From contig NZ_RBVZ01000011.1 of the NCBI RefSeq assembly GCF_004000435.1, positions 19,236 through 83,235 on the forward strand: a stretch of DNA of 64,000 nt, in the 5' to 3' direction. Positions within the stretch are counted from its first letter, which is position 1, and each line of letters starts with the position of its first letter. A program made the position numbers and the translations under genes. This stretch comes from Alexandriicola marinus (GTDB taxonomy: Bacteria > Pseudomonadota > Alphaproteobacteria > Rhodobacterales > Rhodobacteraceae). The notes under the pieces are model-generated. The model was not told where the DNA came from. It searched no databases and saw only the letters and a list, made by a program, of their open reading frames with translations. Of this stretch, positions 18,146 through 26,103 are shown piece after piece.

Positions 18146-19020
18146 GCCGACCCGCTTCCGCCGGCATCCGCTGCTGCCACCGGGATGCGGATCAGCCAAT
18201 CCTCACCCGGAACATGAGGAAAGCCCTGAAAGTTTATGAAATTATTGAATTTATTCTGACATGTCTGGGTGCGCTTGTCGCATCCGGGTTCAATGCGTAT
18301 CGCGTCTCCCGCCACCACCGTTGCCGGGATCGGATCCCAAAGATCGATCTGCCGGCGGCCATCTGGCATCGTGATATCTGTCTTCACGATACCCACAAGG
18401 CCCGCGCCCGCTCCGCTCTGAACGATCAGCCGGCCACGCTCGAACCATCGTTCCTCAAGCACGGATTGCGCCGGGATGACGAATTTCTGCGATCGCTGGG
18501 CCGCCTCGATGACGACATCGACGCTGAACCCTTCGGAATTCAGATCAAAGCCGCAGGCGCGATCACCCAGGATCGCGCTGCACATCCGCTGATAGACACG
18601 CCCCCCGGGCCTGTTCAGCGGCTCGGCCAATCCGCGCAACTCTGTCTCGAAGGCGCCACCGCCTCGCCGGATCTCGCCGAGTGTGCCCCGGAACCGCTCG
18701 GACCTGAGGTTCGGGTCGCGCCAGTTGACCAGCCAGAAGATCACCTCGGCCCCGTCAAAGCGCCCCTGCTCGATCGCCGCATCGGTGATCGAACTGTCCG
18801 AAAGCACGCCCAGCGCCTCGCTGTTGTCGACCGACAGCCCGGTGCCCTGCACGAAACTCCGCGCCGTCATCCCGCTATCGGCGACAAAGTCGATCCCTTC
18901 GAACGCAAGGTTCCGGTCATGATCCGTGAACCCCAGCGCCACGCCATCGCGCCGGATCACTGCCCAACAACGGCACAGGCTGGTCGCCCCGGTGGCAAGA
19001 TGGGTGTCCAGCGCGGTCAT
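18142..19020 (-). CDS. GTA tail hub protein (DUF2163, g13-like)
   Basis: The 292-residue protein belongs to the DUF2163 family and corresponds to the RcGTA hub Rcc01696, which joins the distal tail ring to the baseplate. Cysteines occur in LCRCW near the N-terminus, in RMCSAILGDRACGF, and in GCDKRTQTCQNKFNN near the C-terminus. The last two pairs fit the Fe-S cluster described, as I recall, for this hub family. It overlaps the upstream gene by four bases and the downstream gene by four bases. Confidence 0.92.
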   Translation of the reverse strand: MTALDTHLATGATSLCRCWAVIRRDGVALGFTDHDRNLAFEGIDFVADSGMTARSFVQGTGLSVDNSEALGVLSDSSITDAAIEQGRFDGAEVIFWLVNWRDPNLRSERFRGTLGEIRRGGGAFETELRGLAEPLNRPGGRVYQRMCSAILGDRACGFDLNSEGFSVDVVIEAAQRSQKFVIPAQSVLEERWFERGRLIVQSGAGAGLVGIVKTDITMPDGRRQIDLWDPIPATVVAGDAIRIEPGCDKRTQTCQNKFNNFINFQGFPHVPGEDWLIRIPVAAADAGGSGSA

Positions 19021-19649
19021 ACCCGGATCTCCAACACCGGCACGCTCGGCACGTCACCGGCCTTGAACGACGCGACGGATGTCTGGATTCGGTCGGTATC
19101 GAACCGCACCGGCACATCGAATTCGAACCCCGCGCGCACCTCGGCCCCCACATCGGGCGGATGCGCAAAGGTGACAAGGCCCGTCGAAATATCGACCGTG
19201 TAGTCGATCCCGTCCTGTTTGACGTCGCCCCCCACGGCCACCCGGACAGAGCCCTCGACCGGCTTTGCGATCGGGCGGGAATAGGATTGCTGACCCGACA
19301 CATAGCGCTTGACCAGCTGAAAGACGTCCTGCGCCTCGTCGCCTTCGCCGATCAGCTGATCCGTGGCCGAGACCGCATCCGACGACGGGCCAGACTTGAA
19401 ATCGGCCCAGTCCTTCCACCGAAACCCGTTGAGCTGCCCTTGCCGCGCCTCGAAGAACGCGATCAGCAGCCCCACGTCATCGAGGCTCCGCAATCCCATT
19501 CCTGCGTCATAGCGCCTGCGCGAATGCGCCCAAGGGCTGTTGCGCTCCTCATAGCCGTTGGCCAGCGTCACGATCTCCGTCCGACGCTCCGGCCCGCCCA
19601 TCGAGCCAAAGCTGAGCGACGCGGGAAACCTGATTTCGTGGAATGCCAT
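19017..19649 (-). CDS. GTA distal tail protein (DUF2460, g12-like)
   Basis: The 210-residue protein is a DUF2460 member corresponding to Rcc01695, the distal tail protein forming the ring at the end of the tail tube. The family N-terminus MAFHEIRFPASLSFGSMGGP is clear, as are WAHSRRRYDAG and GFRWKDWADFKSGP. Twelve bases separate it from the tape-measure gene upstream. Confidence 0.93.
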   Translation of the reverse strand: MAFHEIRFPASLSFGSMGGPERRTEIVTLANGYEERNSPWAHSRRRYDAGMGLRSLDDVGLLIAFFEARQGQLNGFRWKDWADFKSGPSSDAVSATDQLIGEGDEAQDVFQLVKRYVSGQQSYSRPIAKPVEGSVRVAVGGDVKQDGIDYTVDISTGLVTFAHPPDVGAEVRAGFEFDVPVRFDTDRIQTSVASFKAGDVPSVPVLEIRV

Positions 19650-19661
19650 TGCGGTGCCCTC

Positions 19662-20324
19662 CTACCTGTTGCGCTGACCGCGGCCCAAGGCGCGGGCCAT
19701 CTGTGCAGCGATCTGCGACTGGCTGCGCTGGAACCCGGCCACGTCGGGGGTCGTGACGTTCATGGTGACATGGATCGTCCCGCCGCCCTGTGCCTGAACC
19801 CCGAGGCGGCCATCGGCCCCGCGCGTCAGTGGCATGATCGCTTCTGGCCCCGCCTCGCCCATCAGCCCGGTTCCCCCCCGCATCGGAAAGCTGACCGGTC
19901 CCGACAGGACCCCGCCCTTGGCAAAGGGCATGACCCGGCCCTGCGAAAAGGGCGCACCTTGTGCAAAGGGTGACATGCCCGCCACCAGCGCATTGAAGCC
20001 CTGGCTCATGATGCCGCCGATCTGGTTGGTGATCGGGCGCAGCGCGGCCGAATAGGCCGTGTCGATCATCGACCGGCTCAGCGAGGACAGCGTGTCGCTC
20101 AGGCTGCGGCCGTCGAGGATCAGCCCGTCGAAGGCCCGGCGCAACCCGCCTGAAAACCCGCGTTGCAGGCCGGCAAGGTCATTGTTGGTCTGACCCAGCG
20201 CACCGCGCATGGCCTGCAATTGCGTCGTGAAAGTGCTCGTCATACCCGACACGTCGCCCAGAGCCTGTTCCAGCTGGTCCACGTCCTCGGCCAACGCGTC
20301 CAGCCCCTCGATTTCCGATGTCAT
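19662..20324 (-). CDS. GTA tail tape measure protein (g11-like)
   Basis: The 220-residue protein corresponds to Rcc01694. It has an N-terminal helical/coiled segment (residues about 1-60), then Gly/Ala-rich hydrophobic stretches and the block GEAGPEAIMPLTRGADGRLG, typical of tape-measure C-termini. The small size fits the short tail of GTA particles. The start overlaps the upstream chaperone gene by four bases. Confidence 0.9.
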   Translation of the reverse strand: MTSEIEGLDALAEDVDQLEQALGDVSGMTSTFTTQLQAMRGALGQTNNDLAGLQRGFSGGLRRAFDGLILDGRSLSDTLSSLSRSMIDTAYSAALRPITNQIGGIMSQGFNALVAGMSPFAQGAPFSQGRVMPFAKGGVLSGPVSFPMRGGTGLMGEAGPEAIMPLTRGADGRLGVQAQGGGTIHVTMNVTTPDVAGFQRSQSQIAAQMARALGRGQRNR

Positions 20325-20539
20325 CCGCCGTCTCCTTCCGTCAAATCTGTCCGGCCATCGGGATAGGCCCGGCTCAGTTCCTCGAGCCTGGCCCGTGCCA
20401 TCGGCGGCGGGCCGCCCTCCAGACCCAGCAACACCAGAAATTCCAGTGGCGTCAGCGCCCAGAATTCCGCGGGTTTCAGGCGCAGCTGATGCAGCCCGAT
20501 CCGCATCATCGCCGCCCAGTCAAAGCCACGATCGGTCAT
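20321..20539 (-). CDS. GTA tail assembly chaperone (g10.1-like)
   Basis: The 72-residue protein resembles the Rcc01693-type tail assembly chaperone, with the conserved stretch HQLRLKPAEFWALTPLEFLVL. It overlaps g10 by four bases and the tape-measure gene by four bases, the expected position for the second chaperone. In many phages the two chaperone frames are joined by ribosomal slippage; I see no slippery heptamer here, so simple coupling is more likely. Confidence 0.87.
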   Translation of the reverse strand: MTDRGFDWAAMMRIGLHQLRLKPAEFWALTPLEFLVLLGLEGGPPPMARARLEELSRAYPDGRTDLTEGDGG

Positions 20540-20850
20540 GGCGGCGGCGCGAAGGCCCGCGCCAGCAACTCGGCAGCCACAGTCGCCGCCGCAACCGGCC
20601 CGCCCGCGATCTCTGCGCTGAGCAGATCGCCGGTGGCGCCGGTCCAGCCGCCGCCCCTGAGCCCCGCCACGATCAGCGCCAGAACGTCCCGAGACGAGAT
20701 CCGCCCCGCCTCGAACCGCTCGACCAGCGCGACAAGACTGTCCTCGCCCAGCGCCGCCTCCAGTTCAGCCAGCGCCCCCAGTGTCAGCTTGCAGACATGC
20801 CGCTCCCCGTCGATCACCACGGCCACTTCAGAGGCGTGAGGATTGGCCAT
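20536..20850 (-). CDS. GTA tail protein / first tail assembly chaperone (g10-like)
   Basis: The 104-residue protein corresponds to Rcc01692. Its N-terminal half (VVIDGERHVCKLTLGALAEL) is typical of the GTA gp10 family, and the C-terminal part is Ala-rich. In siphophages the gene after the tail tube encodes the chaperone that loads the tape measure, and the order here fits that role. Its ATG overlaps the tail-tube stop by one base. Confidence 0.88.
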   Translation of the reverse strand: MANPHASEVAVVIDGERHVCKLTLGALAELEAALGEDSLVALVERFEAGRISSRDVLALIVAGLRGGGWTGATGDLLSAEIAGGPVAAATVAAELLARAFAPPP

Positions 20851-21266
20851 CAGGCAAACGCCACAAAGCTCAGCGCCCCGGCCGAGGCCAGCGCCAGCTC
20901 ATAGGTCGCCTCGCCGTTGTGCGATCCGGAATATTCGACCGATGCGATCTGGAACGCGCCCTCCACGGTGCCGAAGCCCGGGATGATCACCTGGAAATCC
21001 GGCGTCTCCCCATCGAAGAAAATCTGCCGCGCGCGTTCATCGGTCGCGGCGTCCTTGAACACGCCGGAACCCGAAATCGCAGCTGATTTGACCCCGGCTC
21101 CCGACAGAAGCTCCCGCCAGCCGCCCTCGCTCTCGAGGCTCGTCACATCGACCGTTTCCGCGTTGAAACTGATCCGGGTCGCGCGCAGGCCGGCCACCGT
21201 CTCGAAGAGGCCGTCACCCGTCATGTCGATCTTGATCAGCAGGTCCTTACCGTTCTGGGCCACCAT
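20850..21266 (-). CDS. GTA major tail (tube) protein (g9-like)
   Basis: The 138-residue protein is a TP901-1-like major tail protein corresponding to Rcc01691, which polymerises into the tail tube. The family N-terminus QNGKDLLIKIDMTGDG and the block GSGVFKDAATDERARQIFFD are present. Start choice is uncertain: ATG codons at 21272 and 21266 and a GTG at 21275 are all in frame. The 21266 ATG best fits the family N-terminus and lies eight bases from GGAG. Confidence 0.93.
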   Translation of the reverse strand: MVAQNGKDLLIKIDMTGDGLFETVAGLRATRISFNAETVDVTSLESEGGWRELLSGAGVKSAAISGSGVFKDAATDERARQIFFDGETPDFQVIIPGFGTVEGAFQIASVEYSGSHNGEATYELALASAGALSFVAFA

Positions 21267-21325
21267 AGCCATCACTCCGCTCTTGAGGTTGTCTGTTTCG
21301 CCCCCGGCCCCGCCGGCGACGCCGT

Positions 21326-21748
21326 TCAGGTCCCGGTCGGGTCGTCCTCGACCAACGCCCGGAAAATCACGTCGATCTGACGCTTTTCGCTGCCGCTCAG
21401 TCTGACGGCACGGGCCTTGTGGAAATTCATCGCGACAAGGCTGCCGCGGCTGAGGGTCATCGCGGCATCGCCCAGCGCGTCCGACACCGCGCCCGCGGCG
21501 ATCTTGGCCGTCGCGAAACTCGCAAGATCGGTGATCACGCTGACCGTCATCTCGTGCCGCGCTCCGCGGCCCGTCTGGTCCGACCGGTCAGTGACCTGCT
21601 CGGCGCCCAGAACGACATAGATCGGCGGCAGCGTGCCCTGCGGCACCGCATCATAGATCGCGTCACCCACGATCGCGCCAAGCGCGGCATCGCCGACCAG
21701 CCGCTGATAGACCGCCTCCTGAAGTGCGGCCGATACTCCGTAGCTCAT
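21326..21748 (-). CDS. GTA tail terminator (DUF3168, g8-like)
   Basis: The 140-residue DUF3168 protein corresponds to Rcc01690, the tail terminator ring that caps the tube and contacts the head. The family pattern is seen in LQEAVYQRLVGDAAL, IYDAVPQGTLPPIYVVLG and the later FHKARAVRL. The start at 21748 gives an ATGA overlap with the stopper gene; the same frame is open further upstream but without similarity. Confidence 0.92.
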   Translation of the reverse strand: MSYGVSAALQEAVYQRLVGDAALGAIVGDAIYDAVPQGTLPPIYVVLGAEQVTDRSDQTGRGARHEMTVSVITDLASFATAKIAAGAVSDALGDAAMTLSRGSLVAMNFHKARAVRLSGSEKRQIDVIFRALVEDDPTGT

Positions 21749-22089
21749 GCGACCGTCTCCTCTTCGGCATGGCACATCAGGTATCGCCCGGTCGGATCGA
21801 CCTCGGTCACAGCAAGGATCGCAAAGATCCGCTGCCCCTCGCGGAACCGCTGGTCCGGCTGCGGCCGCGCGGCGGAGCCGACCGGTGCGCCGCGCACGAT
21901 GATCCGCCAGGGCGAGCGACTGACCGTCGTGGCCCGCCCCGACCGTTCCCGCCCGGCGCCCGGGCGCAGCTCCGCCCAAAGCGTGCCCAGCGCCGCCCAG
22001 GTCACCGTGACCCCGCCAGCCCCGTCGGGGACGCGCTCCGGCGTCTCAAGCAGGAGGGCACGGTCAAGCCTTGGCTGGACGCGGCTCAT
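21745..22089 (-). CDS. GTA head-tail joining / stopper protein (g7-like)
   Basis: The 114-residue protein is a head-tail adaptor family member corresponding to the RcGTA stopper Rcc01689, which seals the portal channel. Typical features are the DRALLLETPERVPDGAGG N-terminus, WAELRPGAGRER and the C-terminal GRYLMCHAEEE. It overlaps both neighbours by four bases. Confidence 0.9.
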   Translation of the reverse strand: MSRVQPRLDRALLLETPERVPDGAGGVTVTWAALGTLWAELRPGAGRERSGRATTVSRSPWRIIVRGAPVGSAARPQPDQRFREGQRIFAILAVTEVDPTGRYLMCHAEEETVA

Positions 22090-22685
22090 CTCTCACCTCC
22101 GGCCGACAGGCGCAGTTTGCGATAGCGCTCGGTCAGGGCACTCACCCCGAATGGCATGCAGCCCGCGTCCAGCCCCGTATCATTGCGGTATTCGTAATAA
22201 TGGGCAGCCAGCATCATCACCGCCTGCCGCAGATCCGGCGGAAGGTCAGTCCAGTCCGGACCATGTCCCGCCGTGAACGCGAGCCGCGCATGGCCACCGG
22301 TCGGCAGCGTGGGCAAGGCCGCGCCCAGCATGACCACCCGTGGCTCCTGCATGTCCGGGACAAGCCGCCATCCATCCGGATCGATCACCGTGACGCTGCC
22401 ATCGGGCCCCACGATCTCAAAAGCCGCGACGCTCGCGACCGGCGCCACGGGCAGGCCGATCTCCCCCGCCCGGCGCCACTCGTCCAGTCTCAGGGAAAAC
22501 GCGTGCTCAAGAAGGATCCGCCCCGTGCGCCCCTCGATGGCCGACATGGCGGCACGAAGGAAACTCACGAGTACGGCGTCCTGCACGTTGTCTTCGCCGA
22601 AACCGGTGCCCTGACGCAGATGCGCCTTGAAATCGGACAACGGGAGCGCGGCCTCCGGAACCGTGGTCGTCTCAACCAACATCAT
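22086..22685 (-). CDS. GTA head-tail adaptor/connector (g6-like)
   Basis: The 199-residue protein corresponds to Rcc01688, the adaptor bound under the portal. It fits the phage gp6 / PhiE125 gp8 connector type, with LSDFKAHLRQGTGFGEDN near the start and AVMMLAAHYYEYR near the end. Start codons at 22685 and 22682 are adjacent ATGs with CGGAG eight bases upstream of the first. It follows a hairpin located after the capsid gene. Confidence 0.9.
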   Translation of the reverse strand: MMLVETTTVPEAALPLSDFKAHLRQGTGFGEDNVQDAVLVSFLRAAMSAIEGRTGRILLEHAFSLRLDEWRRAGEIGLPVAPVASVAAFEIVGPDGSVTVIDPDGWRLVPDMQEPRVVMLGAALPTLPTGGHARLAFTAGHGPDWTDLPPDLRQAVMMLAAHYYEYRNDTGLDAGCMPFGVSALTERYRKLRLSAGGER

Positions 22686-22738
22686 GCCATGTCTCCGCAT
22701 ATCGTTGTGACATCCGGCCGGATCTTCCCGGCCCAAGG

Positions 22739-22761
22739 GCCCGGCCCCTCACGGGCCGGGC
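22739..22761 (-). terminator. GC-rich hairpin after the GTA capsid gene
   Basis: A perfect 9-bp stem (GCCCGGCCC/GGGCCGGGC) with a 5-nt loop lies 15 bases past the capsid stop codon. There is no T-tract, so it may be a partial terminator or an mRNA-stabilising 3' structure that raises capsid mRNA over the downstream tail genes. Confidence 0.6.
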
Positions 22762-22775
22762 ACCGGATCGGCGGA

Positions 22776-23948
22776 TCAGCTGACCGCGAATTTCAGCAGC
22801 TTGATCGCCGCGAAATCGCTCACGGCGCCGCCGACGCGCTTGGTCGCGTAGAACAGCACATGCGGTTTGGCCGAGAACGGGTCACGCAGGACCCGAAGGT
22901 CCGGGCGCTGCGCCACGGTATAACCGGCGGCGAAATTGCCGAACGCGATGGCGACCGAACCGGTCGCGATGTCCGGCATGTCCTCGGCGATCAGCACCGG
23001 GTAGCCCATGAGCCGTGCAGGCTCGCCTGCGGCCAGACCGTCCGACCACAGGAAACGCCCATCCGCATCCTTCAGCTTGCGCACGGCGCCCGCAGTCTTG
23101 GAATTCATGACAAAACTCGCACCCGCGCGATATTCCGCACCCAGCGAATAGACGAGGTCGATGATGGCATCGCCCGGGGCGATGGAGCTGAAATCGCCAT
23201 CGGTTCCGGTCGGCACCGTCCCGATATTGCCCCAGGCCCAGACCACGTCATCGACCTGCGGATAATCGAGGAAGCCGCGCGGCTTGTCGACGCCGTCGCC
23301 CGCGACAAAGGCCGCAGCTTCGGACCGGGCGAACTTGTCCGCGATCCGTCCGGCCAGCCAGCTTTCGATGTCGAACGCCGTGTCATCCAGCAGACGCTGC
23401 GACACCTTGGGCAGGGCCGACAGCTCATGCAGCGGGATCGAGATGCGGTCGATCGTCGGCGTGCCGGTCTCGGTCGTGCCGGCCGTCTCGGTGGCCCAGC
23501 CCGATCCCATCTCGGTGTGATCGATCAGCACATCATAGGAGGTTGCGTCCACGTTCACCACGTTCGCGATCGCCCGGATCGACGCCGTGGCGTTGAGAAC
23601 CGACTGGATCTCGGCCGCCGTCTGCGGATCGACAAGATAGCCGCCATCCGCCGCGACCGAGGTACTCATCGCCTTGCCCTCGAACTCGAGCCCGCGCAGC
23701 GCATCATCGTCGCCACTGCGCAGATAGGCGGCAAACGCCTTCTGATGCGGCGCCTCGATGGCGCCCCCCTGGCTCAGCGCGGGGCGTGCACCCGCGATCA
23801 TGCTCTTTCGGTCCAGTCTGGTCATGCGTTCGTCCTGCTGTTGAAGTTTGGTGGTGATGTCGCTCATGAAGCCCGCGACAGCGGCCTTCAGCTCCTGTGC
23901 CGGAGACAGATCTTCCCCGGCCGAAGCCTGCGCTTCGGTCTTGCTCAT
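22776..23948 (-). CDS. GTA major capsid protein (HK97 family, g5-like)
   Basis: The 390-residue protein is an HK97-fold capsid corresponding to Rcc01687. Residues about 1-90 form the scaffolding-like delta domain, including the coiled segment FMSDITTKLQQQDERMTRLD, expected to be removed by the prohead protease. The mature domain begins around GKAMSTSVAADGGYLVDPQ. AGAGGAAC precedes the ATG. Confidence 0.96.
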   Translation of the reverse strand: MSKTEAQASAGEDLSPAQELKAAVAGFMSDITTKLQQQDERMTRLDRKSMIAGARPALSQGGAIEAPHQKAFAAYLRSGDDDALRGLEFEGKAMSTSVAADGGYLVDPQTAAEIQSVLNATASIRAIANVVNVDATSYDVLIDHTEMGSGWATETAGTTETGTPTIDRISIPLHELSALPKVSQRLLDDTAFDIESWLAGRIADKFARSEAAAFVAGDGVDKPRGFLDYPQVDDVVWAWGNIGTVPTGTDGDFSSIAPGDAIIDLVYSLGAEYRAGASFVMNSKTAGAVRKLKDADGRFLWSDGLAAGEPARLMGYPVLIAEDMPDIATGSVAIAFGNFAAGYTVAQRPDLRVLRDPFSAKPHVLFYATKRVGGAVSDFAAIKLLKFAVS

Positions 23949-23990
23949 CGAGGTTCCTCTCTTGGGTGAGACGTTAGGCCATCTGCGGCG

Positions 23991-24545
23991 TCACGCCCGG
24001 TTCAGCTCGGCCCGCGCCTCGGTGAAGACGTGTGCCAGTTCACGAAGATCGATCGCCTCGGGGTCCTCCCCCTTGGCCGCGACCCGCGCCTCGGGAAGCA
24101 TCGGGAACGTCACAAGCGACACTTCCCAAAGCTCCAGCTCAGACAGGCGCCGCAGCCCCGTGTCATCCTTGCGGGCCCGGATCGTGCGATATCCGATCGA
24201 CAGCCCGTCGATCGCCTTGGCCGCCAGAAGTGCCGCGGCCTCCCGGCCCTTGGTGATCGTCGTCAGGATACGGCCTCGGACCCACAGGCCCGTTGCATCC
24301 TCGCGCACCTCGTCCCAGACGCCGATCGGCTGGGTCGGATCATGCTGCCAGAGCATCCGAACCTTGTCGCCCTTGGCCCCCAACCGCTGGAGCGAGGCCG
24401 CATAGGCCCCGGGCTCCACCACGTCGCGCCCCTTGTCCGTGCGCCCGAAAAGCGAGGCATAGCCCTCGATCACGACAGCATCCTCAGTCGTCTCGGCAAC
24501 CGTCAGATCCTCGCCCAGCCGGGCGAATTTATGTTCCAGTTCCAT
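23991..24545 (-). CDS. GTA prohead protease (HK97 family, g4-like)
   Basis: The 184-residue protein belongs to the HK97/U35 prohead protease family (Rcc01686), which trims the capsid N-terminus during head maturation. The catalytic His and Ser candidates are in MLWQHDPTQPIG and DGLSIGYRT. The start at 24545 begins MELEHKFARLG, in line with the family and preceded by AAGGGGACGAGG. The open frame upstream of it overlaps g3.5 and lacks similarity. Confidence 0.94.
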   Translation of the reverse strand: MELEHKFARLGEDLTVAETTEDAVVIEGYASLFGRTDKGRDVVEPGAYAASLQRLGAKGDKVRMLWQHDPTQPIGVWDEVREDATGLWVRGRILTTITKGREAAALLAAKAIDGLSIGYRTIRARKDDTGLRRLSELELWEVSLVTFPMLPEARVAAKGEDPEAIDLRELAHVFTEARAELNRA

Positions 24546-24559
24546 CCTCGTCCCCTTCT

Positions 24560-24790
24560 TCACGGTGCCACCGCCATGATCGATTGCACCGCCTGTGCAA
24601 GGATCACGCCCGCCACCCCATAGACCGCCAGCCACAACCGCCGCTCCAGCCGCTCGATCACCTGTTCCAGCCGGCTCAGCTGCGCGGCCATCTGCCGGAA
24701 TTGCAGCTCAGACACTCTCTCGTGCGCCTCGATCCGCATGCCCGGCGCACAGGCGAAATTCCCGGGCAGGCGCGGCTTGTCATGCGTCAT
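24560..24790 (-). CDS. GTA head formation protein (g3.5-like)
   Basis: The 76-residue protein corresponds to RcGTA g3.5 (Rcc01685 family). It has a helical/coiled N-terminal half (AQLSRLEQVIERLERRL) and one C-terminal hydrophobic segment (VYGVAGVILAQAVQSIMAV), so it could be membrane-associated. It overlaps the portal gene by 11 bases and precedes the protease gene by 14 bases. Confidence 0.87.
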   Translation of the reverse strand: MTHDKPRLPGNFACAPGMRIEAHERVSELQFRQMAAQLSRLEQVIERLERRLWLAVYGVAGVILAQAVQSIMAVAP

Positions 24791-25979
24791 CGGTATCGTC
24801 CTGCCGCGCCGGCAAGCCCAGGATCGCGCGCTTTTCCGCTATGCTGAGAAAGACCGCATCACTGACCCGCCGCCATTGCGCGTCGCGCTCCTGCGCCAGT
24901 GCCGGAACCTGATCCAGGTCAGGCTTCAGCGTGAACCGCAGCCCCTGAAAATCGCTCAGCCAATCGGCCAGCGCGCTCACAACCCGGCTCGCCAGCGGCA
25001 GAACCGTCAGGCGATAGAATGCCCGGTTCGCCTCCTGGTAGTTGGCATAGGTCGCATCGCCAGGAATGCCCAACAGCATCGGCGGCACACCAAAGGCGAG
25101 AGCGATCTCGCGGGCGGCGGCCTCCTTTGTCTTCTGGAATTCCATGTCCGACGGAGAAAAGCCCATCGGCTTCCAGTCCAGCCCGCCTTCTAGAAGCATC
25201 GGCCGCCCCGCATTCCGCGCGCCTTGATGCTGCGTCTCCATCTCCGACAAGAGCCGGTCATATTGATCCGCGCTCATCGAGGCCTGCCCATCCGCGCCGC
25301 GATAGACGATCGCCCCGGACGGCCGTGCCGCATTGTCCAGCAGCGCCTTCGACCAGCGCGACGCGGCGTTGTGCACGTCAATCGCGCTCGCCGCCGCCTG
25401 GATCGGCGAAAACCCGTAGTGGTCATCCTGCGGATGAAAACTCCGGATATGGCAAACCGGCGTCACACCATCGCCCACGCTGAACCGGTGCTTGCGACCG
25501 CCGACGTTGTATTCATAGGCCACCGGCCAGCCGTCTTGCCCCGGCACAAGCGACATCCTGTCCGACCGCAGCACATGCAGCTCGATCGGCAAGCCGGTCT
25601 CCGTCGCCGCGGCGCCCACCGCCTCCACATAGCCATTCCCGCTCAGCAGGATCTGCCCATACAGCGCCTCCAGCAGCTCGGCCCGTCCCTGCACGCCGTT
25701 CGGGCGCGCCAGAAGTTCCAGCAGCGGGTGCACCTCATAGCGCTGCTCGGCATCCTGCATCACCAGCGGCAACGCCGCCGCGGCCTCCGCGATCAGCCGG
25801 ACCGCCCGAAACCCCACCGGATTGCCAAGGAATCCGGCCCGCGTCAGCGATACGGTATCCCGCGGGCTCCACGCCACGCGCCCCGCTCCGCCCCATGCCA
25901 TCACCCGACCGGCGGCCGATGCCTTGGTTTCCGTGGGCGCCTCGGTCTCCGCCTCGCCGCGCTTGCCAAATCCGAACAT
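24780..25979 (-). CDS. GTA portal protein (HK97 family, g3-like)
   Basis: The 399-residue protein is a phage portal corresponding to Rcc01684. It forms the ring at one head vertex through which DNA is packed and released. Family blocks include NPVGFRAVRLIAEAAAALPL, YGQILLSGNGYVE and ALAFGVPPMLLGIPGDATYANY. GAGGAGCA lies upstream of the ATG. The 124 bases back to the terminase gene show no other feature. Confidence 0.95.
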   Translation of the reverse strand: MFGFGKRGEAETEAPTETKASAAGRVMAWGGAGRVAWSPRDTVSLTRAGFLGNPVGFRAVRLIAEAAAALPLVMQDAEQRYEVHPLLELLARPNGVQGRAELLEALYGQILLSGNGYVEAVGAAATETGLPIELHVLRSDRMSLVPGQDGWPVAYEYNVGGRKHRFSVGDGVTPVCHIRSFHPQDDHYGFSPIQAAASAIDVHNAASRWSKALLDNAARPSGAIVYRGADGQASMSADQYDRLLSEMETQHQGARNAGRPMLLEGGLDWKPMGFSPSDMEFQKTKEAAAREIALAFGVPPMLLGIPGDATYANYQEANRAFYRLTVLPLASRVVSALADWLSDFQGLRFTLKPDLDQVPALAQERDAQWRRVSDAVFLSIAEKRAILGLPARQDDTDDA

Positions 25980-26103
25980 GCCGTGCTCCTCGTTGCCTCG
26001 TGGGGGCGTTTCGTCGTGCTGAGGGGATCATGGGGCATCGACCTGAAGATGATCCTTCCGCCCCGCGCGGTGGCCCCCGCCCCGCGCAACACCGCTCAGG
26101 GGC

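Noticed and set aside
20321..20850. Possible programmed frameshift joining the two GTA tail chaperone genes
   Set aside because: No slippery heptamer was seen near the end of the first gene; a simple 4-nt ATGA overlap explains expression.
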